A stretch of DNA of 64,000 nucleotides, from positions 2,108,001 through 2,172,000 of the forward strand of contig NZ_CP028158.1 in the NCBI RefSeq assembly GCF_003030345.1, in the 5' to 3' direction. Both the position numbers and the translations under genes were made by a program. The notes below the pieces were generated by a model. It was not told the origin of the DNA, did no database searches, and saw only the letters and a list, made by a program, of their open reading frames with translations. Shown in pieces: positions 40,657 through 50,489 of the stretch (its first letter is position 1; the number at the start of each line of letters is the position of its first letter). The DNA is from Plantactinospora sp. BC1 (GTDB taxonomy: Bacteria; Actinomycetota; Actinomycetes; Mycobacteriales; Micromonosporaceae).

Positions 40657-41145
40657 TCAGCCGACCGTCGGGCTGCGCCGCTCCAGAAGCACCACGTCAC
40701 GCCACTTGCCGTGGTGCCGCCCGACCCGCTCCCGTACGCCGACGACCCGGAAGCCGGCCCGCTCGTGCAGGGTGAGGCTGGCGGCGTTCTCCGGAAAGAC
40801 CCCGGACTGGATCGTCCAGATCCCGGCGGCCTCGGTCGAGGCGATCAACGCGTCCAGCAGCGCACGCGCCACTCCCCTGCCCTGGGCGGCGGGATGGACG
40901 TAGACGGAGTGTTCGACCACCCCGGCGTAGACGGCCCGGGTGGAGACCGCGCTGACCGCGACCCAGCCGAGCAGCGTACCGTCGTCGTCCACCGCCACCA
41001 GCCGATGCGCGGCGAGCCGACCGGCGTCGAACGCCGGCCAGCTCGGCGCGACGGTCTCGAAGCTCGCCTGTCCGGTGTCCAGCCCGGCCTGGTAGATCGC
41101 GAGCACGGCGGCGGCGTCGCCCGGCTCCATCGCCCGGATCCGCAT
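40657..41145 (-). CDS. GNAT acetyltransferase, phosphinothricin acetyltransferase-like
   Basis: A 162-residue N-acetyltransferase. MRIRAMEPGDAAAVLAIYQAGLDTGQASFETVAPSW is the start of the Pat/Bar-like group; the acetyl-CoA loop is VHPAAQGRGVARALLDALI and the end ERAGFRVVGVRERVGRHHGKWRDVVLLERR is also typical. Such enzymes acetylate phosphinothricin, methionine sulfone or related small amines. It lies apart from the fds operon, 54 bp short of which no gene is seen; no operon partner is evident. Confidence 0.88.
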   Translation of the reverse strand: MRIRAMEPGDAAAVLAIYQAGLDTGQASFETVAPSWPAFDAGRLAAHRLVAVDDDGTLLGWVAVSAVSTRAVYAGVVEHSVYVHPAAQGRGVARALLDALIASTEAAGIWTIQSGVFPENAASLTLHERAGFRVVGVRERVGRHHGKWRDVVLLERRSPTVG

Positions 41146-41272
41146 CAGCGGCCTCCGGCCGGCGGCGGGGCGGACCTGCCCCGCACCGCGTCGGCGTGGG
41201 CGTCGGCCATCTCCACCCTCGTCGTCAGACAGCGATAGACGGTGACACCCTATCCGAGGCGGGTGCGCGGCG

Positions 41273-42232
41273 TCAGTCGGTGAAGTGCGGATTGCCGGCG
41301 GTCAGCCGGAGGGTGAAGGCGCCCGGGCTCCGGTTGATCGACACGTGGTTGCACGACTGGTAGGTGATCCACAGGCCGAGCCCGCCCGCGCCGCCGTCGG
41401 CCGCCGGCAGCAGCCCGGCGAAGGGGTCCGCCGGGCCGCCTCCCTCGTCGCTGACCGCGACCACGATCCGGTCCACGCCGGCCCAGAGCCGGAACCGGAC
41501 CGGCGGACGGCCGTGCCGCAGGGCGTTCGTCACCGTCTCGCTGACCGCGACGACCAGGTCCTCGACCTCCTCGATCGGGAGCACCCCGGAGTCGGCCTGG
41601 TAGACCGCCTGCCGGGCCCGGGTCGGCGACGGGTCGACGAGTTCGACGAGCGGCGGCGTCCGCTGGATCGGATCGGGCAGTGCCGCTCGCTCCTCGGTCA
41701 GGTACGCCTTCGGCTCGGTGTACGTCTCGCTCGGCCGGCGGCCGTCGGCGGTGACCACCCGGGGGTGGGTACGCAGCACGTCCTCGAGCACCGGCGCCGG
41801 AGTGATCCGGGTGTCGTACGCGCACATGCTCCAGAGCGGGAAGCTGTCGTACGCGTGGTTGATCGCCGACTCGTAGCGGGCCCACCAGTCCCAGGTCGCG
41901 CCGAGCGCGGCCCGGGGCACCTCCCCGATGATCCGGATCTGCCGGGCGCCCTCGGCGACGTATCCGGCCAACATCCGCTGGTAGGACCGGATCGCGACGG
42001 CCGGGCGGGCGTAGAGGTCACCGCCGGGCAGGAAGGTGACGCCGGAGCCGGCCGGCAGCGCGGCCCGGACCAGCGCCCCGGTCCGCTCGCCGAGGGAGAC
42101 CACCGTCGGCTCCCCGGCCGAGACGCCGCCGAGCAGGAACGGCAGCACCACAGCGAGGAGTTCGTCGTCGGAGTGGTATGTCACGGCCTCGTGGTAGTAA
42201 CCCTCGTGGCCGGCGGCGGCGCCTGTCCTCAT
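41273..42232 (-). CDS. MEDS-domain sensor with anti-sigma-type ATPase (RsbW-like)
   Basis: A 319-residue two-domain protein. The first ~180 residues are a MEDS (DcmR-type sensory) domain: YHEAVTYHSDDELLAVVLPFLLGGVSAGEPTVVSL, DLYARPAVAIRSYQRML, and WSMCAYDTR. The C-terminal part is a HATPase_c domain of the anti-sigma kinase kind, with VVAVSETVTNALRHG (N box) and DEGGGPADPF...GGLGLWIT (G boxes). ATG 42232 overlaps the stop of the upstream MEDS/STAS gene, so the two form a sensory partner-switch pair. The ligand and sigma factor are unknown. Confidence 0.88.
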   Translation of the reverse strand: MRTGAAAGHEGYYHEAVTYHSDDELLAVVLPFLLGGVSAGEPTVVSLGERTGALVRAALPAGSGVTFLPGGDLYARPAVAIRSYQRMLAGYVAEGARQIRIIGEVPRAALGATWDWWARYESAINHAYDSFPLWSMCAYDTRITPAPVLEDVLRTHPRVVTADGRRPSETYTEPKAYLTEERAALPDPIQRTPPLVELVDPSPTRARQAVYQADSGVLPIEEVEDLVVAVSETVTNALRHGRPPVRFRLWAGVDRIVVAVSDEGGGPADPFAGLLPAADGGAGGLGLWITYQSCNHVSINRSPGAFTLRLTAGNPHFTD

Positions 42233-43056
42233 CGGGCCGCCTCGACCCGCACCCCGGAGAGCCCGAGCATCTCCACCAGGCGGGCGGCGGCGCTCCACGG
42301 GGTCCGCAGCACGGCGGTGGCGTCCCGGCCACCGGCGTAGTCGTGCAGCCGGGTGAGGCAGTTGTGGTCGATGAACCGCAGGTCGCCGGCGCGCACCACC
42401 AGCTCGCCGTCGACCGGGTTCAGGTCGGCGTGCTCCAGGGCGGTGGCGAACATCTCGTGGTTGAGGGTGTCCAGCTCCCCCGCCAGCGCGGCGGCGCCGT
42501 CGCCGGGATGGCAGGCGTAGAGCCGGAACAGGACGTCCGGGACGTTGCTCACCGGGTGCAGGCAGGCCAGATCGGCGACCGTCCGGTCACCCAGCTCGGG
42601 CCGGTGGTAGGCGCACATCGCCGAGAGCGGCCGGACACGCATGTAACGGTCGATCACATGCTCGTAGCGGGCGAACGCCGCGAGCTGGGCCGGAGTACGC
42701 ACCAGCGACGTCGCGTCCGCCACGACCCGCAGCCCGGTGTAGCCGGCGGCCAGGGCCGCCTCGGTCGCGGCCGTGTAGCGGCGTACCTGCTCCATGGGGT
42801 CGATGACGTCGCCCGGATAGGTCGAGTCGAGTGCGACCACCTCGGCGGCGCCCCGCCGCAGCGCGTCGGCGAACTCGACCAGCCCGGCCAGCCGCTCGAC
42901 GACCGGCTCCGGCTTCCCGGGCAGGACATACCAGACACGCTCCCCGGCGGCCAGCCCCTCGGCGAGGAACCGCCGGGCCCGCTGGTCGAAGGCCGCCGGA
43001 TCGTCGTAGGACCAGCAGACATGACCGTACGGCGCATCCGTACGAAGGTCGATCAT
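42229..43056 (-). CDS. MEDS-domain protein with STAS-like anti-sigma antagonist domain
   Basis: A 275-residue protein. MEDS domain in the first ~165 residues (GHVCWSYDDPAAFDQRARRFLAEGLAAGERVWYVL, MEQVRRYTAATEAALAAGYTGLRVVADAT, LSAMCAYHR), then a STAS fold (LNHEMFATALEHADLNPVDGELVVRAGDLRFIDHNCLTRL). STAS proteins counteract anti-sigma ATPases like the one encoded next. Start is ATG 43056 or GTG 43068; neither has a strong ribosome binding site. With its neighbour it makes a compact two-protein sensory module. Confidence 0.85.
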   Translation of the reverse strand: MIDLRTDAPYGHVCWSYDDPAAFDQRARRFLAEGLAAGERVWYVLPGKPEPVVERLAGLVEFADALRRGAAEVVALDSTYPGDVIDPMEQVRRYTAATEAALAAGYTGLRVVADATSLVRTPAQLAAFARYEHVIDRYMRVRPLSAMCAYHRPELGDRTVADLACLHPVSNVPDVLFRLYACHPGDGAAALAGELDTLNHEMFATALEHADLNPVDGELVVRAGDLRFIDHNCLTRLHDYAGGRDATAVLRTPWSAAARLVEMLGLSGVRVEAAR

Positions 43057-43230
43057 GCTGGCTGCCACATCCGAGAGTGTAGTTCGGGCGCGCCCGACGG
43101 TCATCCGCCGGGTAACCGGCACGTCGCCCTCCGGTCGGCCCCTGACCTGCCCCGTCGACCGGGTTTGCCGCCGCGACGCCGGGGTAGCCGCCTGTCTGCT
43201 AGCACCGTCGCCGGACGGAAGGGGCGTGCG

Positions 43231-43806
43231 ATGAGCGGTCCGGGACAAACCGTCGGAAGTCAGCCGTGGCTGCACCAGCACGACGGGCGGATCCAGGAGT
43301 TCGGCACCGTACGGCAGTTTCCGCTCGGGCTCTCCTCGAACGCCCGGATGTACTCCTGCCAGCGGCTCAACCAGGTGCTGGCGGACACCCAGATCCTGTA
43401 CGCCCTCTACAAGAAGCACCACTGGTTGATGCGCGGCCCCACCTTCTACCAGCTCCACCTGCTGCTCGACAAGCACGCCGGCGAGCAACTGGCGCTCGTC
43501 GACATGCTCGCCGAGCGGGTGCAGACGCTCGGCGGGGTGGCGGTCGGCGATCCCCGGCACGTCGCCGAGATCACCCGGATCCCCCGGCCGCCGGACGGCG
43601 CCGAACAGGTGCCGGTGATGCTCTCCCGGCTGCTGGAGGCGCACGAGACGATCCTGATCGACGTACGCGACGCCGCCGGGCGGGTGGCCGAGGCGGGTGA
43701 CGACGGCAGCAACGACCTGCTGGTGTCGAACGTGCTCCGCACCGGTGAGTTGCAGGCGTGGTTCCTCGCCGAACACCTGGTCGAGGTACCGCTGGCCCGG
43801 AGCTGA
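43231..43806 (+). CDS. dps: Dps family DNA-binding ferritin-like protein
   Basis: A 191-residue protein with the Dps four-helix bundle. The ferroxidase region reads KKHHWLMRGPTFYQLHLLLDKHAGE, the Dps signature with shared-site His and Asp/Glu. The N-terminal ~45 residues are a polar extension (HQHDGRIQEFGTVRQFPLGL). It would oxidise and store iron and protect DNA under stress. GGAAGGGG lies about 7 nt before ATG 43231. Divergent from the MEDS pair, whose partner-switch could be part of stress control. Confidence 0.92.
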   Translation: MSGPGQTVGSQPWLHQHDGRIQEFGTVRQFPLGLSSNARMYSCQRLNQVLADTQILYALYKKHHWLMRGPTFYQLHLLLDKHAGEQLALVDMLAERVQTLGGVAVGDPRHVAEITRIPRPPDGAEQVPVMLSRLLEAHETILIDVRDAAGRVAEAGDDGSNDLLVSNVLRTGELQAWFLAEHLVEVPLARS

Positions 43807-43841
43807 CCACCTGGTCGAGGTGCCGTGGCCCGGCGCTGACA

Positions 43842-45536
43842 TCAGCTCGGATAGACCTCCAGCTCGGAGAGCTGCCCGGCGGGCCAGCCGGTGTTGCCGG
43901 TGAACTCCAGCCGGACGTACCGGGTCGGGGTGGCCGGGAAGGTGACCGTGACGGTGTTGCCGGCGGCCGGGTCGAACCGGCGCGGTGCCGATGCCGACAG
44001 GGTGCCGAAGGAGTTGCCGTCGGTGCTGCCGCGTACCGCCAGGGTCTGGGTACGGGCGCCCCAGGCGGGCGAGGGCGGCAGCCTGAGCACGAGCCGCCCG
44101 ACCGCCGTACCCGCCCCGAGGTCGACCTGCACCCACTGCGGGAAGGCGTGGTTGGGGCTCTCCCAGTAGCTGTCCGGGTTGCCGTCGACGATGTTGCCCG
44201 AGCCGTAGTGCTGGACGTGCCCGCTCTCGGCGGTCGGCCGGCCGCGCGCCAGGTTGGTGCCGGGCTGCGGACCGGGCCCACCACCGGCGACCGGCGGGGT
44301 GGGCCGGACCGGGGTCAGCGGGAGCTGGCCCTTGAGCATCCGGCCACCGTCGGCGGTGATCCGCAGGTAGTAGTCGGAGGAGCAGAACGTGCCGTCCTCG
44401 TCCAGCGCCCGGATGCCGGCGCCGGCCGGGGTGCTCGCCTGGGTCTCGCTGGTCTTGGCGATCTGGTTGCCCTCGTTGAACTCGTCGAACATCGAGACGT
44501 AGAGGCCCTGGGCCCCGAGCCGGATCATGTTGTAGAGGTGCCGCCAGTAGAAGTCGCCGTGCCGGCGGTGCCCCGCGGAGAGGTCGCCGGGCATCACGCA
44601 CGGCTGGTAGTCGATCCCCCGGGCGTCGCAGTCGGCCTGGTCGGGCCGGTTGACGTTGGTGTAGAACCAGTCCAGCCCGTCGAGGGTGCCGGTGCGGCCG
44701 ACCATCCACGGCGAGATCATGTTGAACGCGTGGTAGACGTCGAGGAAGCCGGGCCGGGAGTCGTTGATCCCCTCCCGCCAGTACGTCGGCACCCCGCCGA
44801 TCACGTAGCAGCCCTGCGCCTTGAACCAGTTGACCACGTCCAGGCAGGGTGCCGGCGGGAACGGGCGGCCGGGGTCGTTGAAGCCGAAGCCCCAGACGCA
44901 GACGACGGGCCTGCCGTTCTGCCGCGCGTACGCCGGTGAGGAGGTGTGCGCCGACATCTTCGTCGACCAGTCGGTCTTGATCTCCGTCTGGAAGTTCGTC
45001 CAGCTCGTGACGTCGTACATGATGTAGTACTTGCGACCGAACCGTTCGGCGGCGGCCCGGACCTTGGCCGCCATCGCGTCCCGGGTCGGCCCCTCGTCGC
45101 CCATCGGGTTGAAGCGTTGCAGCGCGGCGGTGTCGCAGTTGTGCTCGCGCATCCACCGGAAGTGCGTGTCGACGGTCTGCTGGTCGTAGGAGGAGAAGAG
45201 TTCGGCCGGGGCGCCGTTGCCGAGGTTCGGGTATGCGGTGGGATAGCGCCGGTCCAGCTCGCGGAGGTCGGGCCAGGAGACGATGGTGGTGTTGGCCGGC
45301 GACGGCGGCTGGAACCGGTCGCGGCTCCAGTGCCACCAGCCGCCGATCGGTGCGCCGTCGCCGGGGCAGGCGAACCAGCCCTGGTAGCCGACCGAGATCT
45401 TGCCGACCACGTCGCCGGGCGGGCTGGCCGCGCCGGCCGGGCGGGTCATCGCCGTGAGCAGTTCGGTGGTGGCGACGGCGGCCAGGGCTCCGCCGGCGGC
45501 CGTGGAGGTCAGGAATCGTCGGCGTGGTAGCGCCAT
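43842..45536 (-). CDS. Secreted GH71/GH99-like protein with C-terminal F5/8-type (CBM32-like) domain
   Basis: A 564-residue exported protein. A Tat signal (PRRRFLTSTAAGGALAAVATTELL) ends near AGAAS. Residues ~45-400 form a glycoside-hydrolase-99-like barrel (GKISVGYQGWFACPGDG, GGWWHWSRDRF, KYYIMYDVTSW, YVSMFDEFNEGNQI). After a Pro/Gly linker the last ~140 residues are a discoidin domain (TNLARGRPTAES...WVQVDLGAGTAVGRLVLRLP...RYVRLEFTGNTG). It probably acts on extracellular mannose- or galactose-containing glycans. GAGGAG lies 8 nt before ATG 45536. Enzymatic class is by fold only. Confidence 0.85.
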   Translation of the reverse strand: MALPRRRFLTSTAAGGALAAVATTELLTAMTRPAGAASPPGDVVGKISVGYQGWFACPGDGAPIGGWWHWSRDRFQPPSPANTTIVSWPDLRELDRRYPTAYPNLGNGAPAELFSSYDQQTVDTHFRWMREHNCDTAALQRFNPMGDEGPTRDAMAAKVRAAAERFGRKYYIMYDVTSWTNFQTEIKTDWSTKMSAHTSSPAYARQNGRPVVCVWGFGFNDPGRPFPPAPCLDVVNWFKAQGCYVIGGVPTYWREGINDSRPGFLDVYHAFNMISPWMVGRTGTLDGLDWFYTNVNRPDQADCDARGIDYQPCVMPGDLSAGHRRHGDFYWRHLYNMIRLGAQGLYVSMFDEFNEGNQIAKTSETQASTPAGAGIRALDEDGTFCSSDYYLRITADGGRMLKGQLPLTPVRPTPPVAGGGPGPQPGTNLARGRPTAESGHVQHYGSGNIVDGNPDSYWESPNHAFPQWVQVDLGAGTAVGRLVLRLPPSPAWGARTQTLAVRGSTDGNSFGTLSASAPRRFDPAAGNTVTVTFPATPTRYVRLEFTGNTGWPAGQLSELEVYPS

Positions 45537-45668
45537 GGCTGCCGCTCCTCGGGGGGAAGGGATGCGGATCGATGCCTCAGCCTGCCAGGACACGACTCGC
45601 TCTCGCAATAGTTCGACACCAGCGTGAAAAATTATAGTGTCGAGCAGAAAGAAGGGAACTTCCTCTGT

Positions 45669-47576
45669 TCAGCCCCGGCCCGACCGCCGGCGCCGCCGGG
45701 GTTCGATCCGGGCCCGCGCCCGGGCGATCTTGACCGCCCGGGTCAGGGTCTCGATGTCGTACGCGCCGTAGTGCCGGCGGTCGTTGATGAAGAAGGTCGG
45801 GGTACCGGAGACCCCGCTGATGTCGGCCGAGTCCACGTCCCTGGCGACCCGGGCCGCGTGCTCGTTCGTCCTCAGGTCCGCCTCGAACTGCTCCCGGTCG
45901 AGGCCGAGTTCGCCGGCGAACCCGATCAGGTCGTCGATGCGCAGCCGGTCCTGGTGGTCGAACAGCAGGTCGTGCATCTCCCAGAAGGCGCCCTGCGCGG
46001 CCGCCGCCTCGGCCGCCTCCGCCGCGAGCTGTGCCTGCGGATGGACGTCCGTCAGCGGCAGGTGCCGCCAGACGTAGCGCAGGTCGACATCGGTCAACAG
46101 CTCGCGCACCGCCGGTTCGGCCTGACCGCAGTACGGGCACTGGAAGTCGCCGTACTCGACAACGGTCACCGAGGCGTCCGCCGGACCGCGGACATGGTCC
46201 CGGCGCGGGTCGACCGGCGGGACGAGGTCGAGGAGCTGGTCCGCGTCGCCGAGCAGCGCCCGGGTCCGCTGCGGCTTCGGCAACGCCGAGGTGATCCGGA
46301 AGACGACCCAGGTGAGCAGGGCGGCGACCAGCGAGGCTGCCAGCACCCCGACCTTCGCCTCGGCGAGCTGGTCGTCCTGGAAGGCGAGGGTGGCGATCAG
46401 CAGCGACAGGGTGAAGCCGATGCCGGAGATGGTGCCGCTGGCGAGTACCCCGGCCCAGCCGACCGCCGGCCGGATCCGGCCACCGGTGATCCGGTCCACC
46501 AGCCAGGAGACCCCGACCACCGCGACCGGCTTGCCGACGACGTACCCGAGGAAGACGCCGACGGTCACCGGCGCGGTGAGGGCCCGGGCGAGGAAGCCGG
46601 CGTCGAGCACGATGCCGGCGTTGGCCAGACCGAAGAGCGGGACGATGAGGAAACTCGACCACGGGTGGTAGATCCGCTGGAGCCGGTCGTTCGGCGACAG
46701 GGTACGGGTCAGCCCGACCGTGGCACTGCGGGCCAACTCGGCGGTGGGCTGCTCCCGGAAGAGCTTGAACAGGCCGCTGGCGTACTCCAGGGCACCCCGG
46801 GCCGGCGAGTACGCGGTCGCGGTGAGCCCGATGGCGAGCCCGGCCACCACCGGCTCCACGCCGCTGGCCAGCAGCGCCGCCCAGAGCGCGACGCAGAACG
46901 GCAGGTAGACCAGCCCGCGCCGCACCCCGAGCGCCCGCAGCCCGAGCAGTGCCGCGAAGAGCCCGATCGCCACCCCCAGCGGCACCACGGAGACGTGCTC
47001 GGTGTAGACCACCGCGATGACGACCAGCGCCACCAGGTCGTCGACCACGAAGACGGTCAACAGGAAGATCCGCACCTGGTCGGGTACGCCGCGCCCGAGC
47101 AGCGAGATCAGCCCGAGGGCGAGCGCGGTGTCGGTGGACATCGCCACACCCCAGCCGTGCGCGCCGGGACCGCCCCGGTTGACCAGCAGGTAGATCCCGA
47201 CCGGGATCACCATGCCGAGCACGCCGGCCGCGAGCGGGAGCACGAACCGCCGCCGGTCCCGCAGGTCGCCGAGATCGAACTCCCGGCGCGCCTCCAGCCC
47301 CACCACCAAAAAGAAGATGGTCATCAGGCCGCTGTTGACCCAGGTACGCAGGTCGTGCGCCACGCCGACGCCGTCGAGCCGGATCGACAGCTCGGTGCCC
47401 CACACCGCCTCGTACGACGAGTTGTCGACGTTCGCCCAGACCAGCGCCGCGACGACGGCCGCGACCAGTACGCCGGAGCTGCCCGCCTCGGTACGCGCGA
47501 ACCGCCGCAACGGCGCGGCGATGTCCTGGGCCCACGCCGTCCGACCGGACATCCGGGACGAAGGCCGCTCGGTCAC
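45669..47576 (-). CDS. nhaA: NhaA-type Na+/H+ antiporter fused to a DsbA-like thioredoxin domain
   Basis: A 635-residue fusion. Residues ~25-430 are NhaA with eleven to twelve helices; [11 protein letters not shown] and [21 protein letters not shown] contain the paired Asp of the ion site. Residues ~455-625 are a DsbA/thioredoxin domain with the redox motif CPYC (Cys480, Cys483) and cis-Pro in [13 protein letters not shown]. The fusion places a disulfide oxidoreductase at the membrane next to the antiporter. Fusions of this kind occur in other actinobacteria, where their purpose is not established. Ends in a strongly basic tail. Confidence 0.92.
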   Translation of the reverse strand: MTERPSSRMSGRTAWAQDIAAPLRRFARTEAGSSGVLVAAVVAALVWANVDNSSYEAVWGTELSIRLDGVGVAHDLRTWVNSGLMTIFFLVVGLEARREFDLGDLRDRRRFVLPLAAGVLGMVIPVGIYLLVNRGGPGAHGWGVAMSTDTALALGLISLLGRGVPDQVRIFLLTVFVVDDLVALVVIAVVYTEHVSVVPLGVAIGLFAALLGLRALGVRRGLVYLPFCVALWAALLASGVEPVVAGLAIGLTATAYSPARGALEYASGLFKLFREQPTAELARSATVGLTRTLSPNDRLQRIYHPWSSFLIVPLFGLANAGIVLDAGFLARALTAPVTVGVFLGYVVGKPVAVVGVSWLVDRITGGRIRPAVGWAGVLASGTISGIGFTLSLLIATLAFQDDQLAEAKVGVLAASLVAALLTWVVFRITSALPKPQRTRALLGDADQLLDLVPPVDPRRDHVRGPADASVTVVEYGDFQCPYCGQAEPAVRELLTDVDLRYVWRHLPLTDVHPQAQLAAEAAEAAAAQGAFWEMHDLLFDHQDRLRIDDLIGFAGELGLDREQFEADLRTNEHAARVARDVDSADISGVSGTPTFFINDRRHYGAYDIETLTRAVKIARARARIEPRRRRRSGRG

Positions 47577-47831
47577 CGGTATCCCCCGTCCGGTCAGCTA
47601 TCCCCACTGCCGGGCACGAACCCGACGGACGGCCCGCCGGACCCGGCCCGCACGGCCCCGCACCCGAGTGCCCGCCGCCGGGAGTGTCGACTCCCCCGAG
47701 ATTTACCACGTTCTCCCCGGTCACCTGGGCCGCTCCGCCGAACCCCGGCGGGAATCCGCACCCCGCGCCGGTGGTTGTGCCGGACGGAAACCGGCGGAGC
47801 AGCCGCCGGTACGAGGCGGAGGAGAGCAGTC

Positions 47832-47954
47832 ATGAAGGTCCGCAGCTCGCTCCGGGCGTTGAAGCAGAAGCCGGGCTCGGTGGTCGTACGCCGGCGCGGC
47901 CGGGTAGTCGTGATCAACCGCGCCAACCCGAGGTGGAAGAGCCGCCAGGGCTGA
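47832..47954 (+). CDS. rpmJ: 50S ribosomal protein L36, zinc-free paralogue
   Basis: A 40-residue protein [23 protein letters not shown]...[12 protein letters not shown]. The four zinc ligands of the standard L36 are absent, so this is the C-minus form (YkgO type) that replaces zinc-dependent L36 when zinc is scarce. GGAGGAGAG precedes the ATG. No Zur site was recognised upstream. The standard L36 with other ribosomal genes should be elsewhere. Confidence 0.93.
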   Translation: MKVRSSLRALKQKPGSVVVRRRGRVVVINRANPRWKSRQG

Positions 47955-47969
47955 CCCGAGCGTCCCGGC

Positions 47970-48050
47970 GCGTCAGTGACGCGGTGGATGTGGCGTCGGT
48001 GACGCGGGGTGGATATGGCGTCAGTGACGCGGTGGATATGTCAGTGACGC
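47970..48050. promoter_or_regulatory. Four repeated palindromes upstream of the NB-ARC regulator
   Basis: GCGTCAGTGACGC, a perfect 13-bp palindrome, at 47970-47982 and 48018-48030; a one-base variant GCGTCGGTGACGC at 47993-48005; a partial copy GTCAGTGACGC at 48040-48050. Each is followed by GGTGGATATG-like bases, and spacing is 20-25 bp. Multiple regularly spaced palindromes just before a regulator suggest cooperative autoregulation. Confidence 0.75.
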
Positions 48051-48116
48051 GGGTAGATATATTGTGACCGTTCCACCACACTGCGCAGGTCGATGACCGC
48101 GAGCCATGGAGGACGG

Positions 48117-50489
48117 GTGACCGACCGGTCGGGCGAACGATCGCCGGGGCTGTCGCACCGGGAGGTGGCCCGGGTGGAGACCGTCGCCGAACTGGCCGCA
48201 CTGCTGCGTCAACTCCGGCGTCGGGAGGCCCGGCTGGAGGGGGTGAGCCCGCTCACCTACCGGGAGCTGGCCGCCAAGACCGGCTGGTCGCGGGGCATCC
48301 TCGGCGAGTACTTCGCCGGCCGGGTGCTGCCACCCACCGACCGGTTCGACATCCTGATCCGGCTGCTCGGCGCCACCCCCGGCGAGCAGGGCGCCCTGGC
48401 CACCGCCCGGGACCGGGTCGAGGAACGACGCCGTTCCGCCGCGACGACGGTCACCCCGGCGGTCCCGTCCTCGCGCCAGCTTCCGCCGGCCGTGCCCGGC
48501 TTCGCCGGCCGGGCCAGCCAGCTCGCCGCACTCGACCGGCTGCTGGAGGCGGACCCGGCCGCGCCGGTCGCACTGATCACCGCCGTCTCCGGCACCGCCG
48601 GGGTCGGCAAGACCGCGCTGGCACTGCACTGGGCACACCGGGTCGCCGACCGGTTCGCCGACGGGCAGCTCTACCTCAACCTGCGCGGCTTCGACCCGAC
48701 CGGAGCCCCGGTCGGCCCGGCCGAGGCGATCCGTACCCTGCTGGACGCCCTCGGGGTGCCGCCGCAGCGCATCCCGACGACCCTGGACGCACAGGCGGCC
48801 CTCTACCGGGGGCTGCTCGCCGAACGGCACGTCCTGGTGCTCCTCGACAACGCCCGGGACGCCGACCAGGTGCGCCCGCTGCTGCCCGGCGGTCCCGCCT
48901 GCCGGGTACTGGTGACCAGCCGCAACCAGCTCGCCGGTCTGGTCAGCACCGGAGGCGCCCGGCCGATCACCCTGGACCTGCTGACGAGTGCCGAGGCCCG
49001 GCAGCTGCTGGCCGCCCGGATCGGTCCGGCCCGGGTGGCGGCCGAACCGCAGGCCGTCGACGACATCATCACCGCCTGCACCCGACTGCCGCTGGGCCTG
49101 GCGATCGTGGCCGCCCGGGCCGCCCTGCACCCCGAGTTTCCGCTCGACGCGCTGGCCGGGGAACTCCGCGACGCCCGGGGCGGACTCGCCGCCTTCGCCG
49201 GCAGCGATCCCGCCTCCGACGTACGCGCCGTCTTCTCGTGGTCGTACCGGGCACTCGGCCCCGAGGCAGCACGGCTGTTCCGGCTGCTCGCCCTGCATCC
49301 CGGGCCCAGCGTCGGCGCACCGGCGGTGGCCAGCCTCGCCGGCCTGCCACCGTCCCGGGTCCGGCCACTGCTCGCCGAGCTGACCGACGCCAACCTGGTC
49401 GCCGAACAGGGCCCCGGGCGGTACGCCTGTCACGACCTGCTGGTCGCGTACGCGGCCGAACTGACCGCCGGGGTCGATCCGGAGCAGGAGCGGCGGGCCG
49501 CCACCGCGCGGGTACTCGACCACTACCTGCACACGGCGCACGCCGCGGATCGCCGACTGGACCCGCACCGTGACCCGATCCCGCTGCTCACCGCCTCGCC
49601 CGGCGTCACGCCGGGGCAGATCGCCGACCACTGCGCCGCGCTGGCCTGGTTCGACCTCGAACTGCCGGCGCTGCTCGCCATCGCCGAGGAGGCCGCCGCC
49701 GCCGGACTCGACCGGCACCTGTGCCGGCTGACCCGCACCATGGCGCACGTGATGGAGCGGCGCGGGCACTGGCACCGGTGGGCGGCGGTGCAGGAACTCG
49801 CCGTGGCGGCGGCCCGGCGGCTGAGCGATCCGGCCGAGGAGGCGCACGCCCGGCGCAGTCTCGGCCGGGCCCAGATCCACCTGGGACAGATCGACCGGGC
49901 CGTCGACCACCTGGACACCGCACGCGGGCTCTACCGGCTGGCCGCCGACCGGCTCGGCCAGGGCCGGATCCAGTTCGACCTGAGCTGGATCGCGGTCCGG
50001 CAGAACCGCTACCCCGACGCGCTGCGGCACAGCCGGGAGGCGCTCGAACTGTTCACCGCCGCCGGCAGCCGTTCCGGACAGGGCCGGGCGCTCAACAACA
50101 TCGGCTGGTGCCTGAGCTGGCTCGGACACCACGAGGAGGCTGTCGAGTACTGCCGCCAGGCCCTCGACATACTGCTCGAACTCGACGACCGGTTCGGTGC
50201 CGCCGACGGCTGGGACAGCCTCGGGCATGCCCAGCACCAGCTCGGCCGGTACCGGGAGGCGGCCGAGTCGTACCAGCACTCGTACGCGCTCTGGCGGGAA
50301 CTCGGACACCGCTACCAGGAGGCGGACCTGCTCACCCGGCTCGGCGAGACCCAGTCGGCGATCGGTGACCTCGACGCCGCCTCGGATGCCTGGCACCGGG
50401 CGCTGGACATCCTGGACGGCCTCGACCACCCGGACGCCGAGCAGGTGAAGGCCCGCCTCGACCGGCTCGGCCGGACACCGCGCCGCTGA
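48117..50489 (+). CDS. XRE/NB-ARC/TPR transcriptional regulator
   Basis: A 790-residue regulator. GTG 48117 is chosen for the GGAGGA 3-4 nt upstream. Residues ~20-90 form a helix-turn-helix (LTYRELAAKTGWSRGILGEYFAGRVLPPTDRFDILIRLLG). NB-ARC follows with P-loop GTAGVGKTALA (about 159-169), LVLLDNARDADQVRPLLPG and a winged helix; TPRs occupy about 560-780. This is the AfsR-like architecture without a BTAD domain. Such proteins control secondary metabolism or development. The array of palindromes directly upstream is probably its own operator. No biosynthetic cluster is next to it. Confidence 0.88.
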   Translation: MTDRSGERSPGLSHREVARVETVAELAALLRQLRRREARLEGVSPLTYRELAAKTGWSRGILGEYFAGRVLPPTDRFDILIRLLGATPGEQGALATARDRVEERRRSAATTVTPAVPSSRQLPPAVPGFAGRASQLAALDRLLEADPAAPVALITAVSGTAGVGKTALALHWAHRVADRFADGQLYLNLRGFDPTGAPVGPAEAIRTLLDALGVPPQRIPTTLDAQAALYRGLLAERHVLVLLDNARDADQVRPLLPGGPACRVLVTSRNQLAGLVSTGGARPITLDLLTSAEARQLLAARIGPARVAAEPQAVDDIITACTRLPLGLAIVAARAALHPEFPLDALAGELRDARGGLAAFAGSDPASDVRAVFSWSYRALGPEAARLFRLLALHPGPSVGAPAVASLAGLPPSRVRPLLAELTDANLVAEQGPGRYACHDLLVAYAAELTAGVDPEQERRAATARVLDHYLHTAHAADRRLDPHRDPIPLLTASPGVTPGQIADHCAALAWFDLELPALLAIAEEAAAAGLDRHLCRLTRTMAHVMERRGHWHRWAAVQELAVAAARRLSDPAEEAHARRSLGRAQIHLGQIDRAVDHLDTARGLYRLAADRLGQGRIQFDLSWIAVRQNRYPDALRHSREALELFTAAGSRSGQGRALNNIGWCLSWLGHHEEAVEYCRQALDILLELDDRFGAADGWDSLGHAQHQLGRYREAAESYQHSYALWRELGHRYQEADLLTRLGETQSAIGDLDAASDAWHRALDILDGLDHPDAEQVKARLDRLGRTPRR

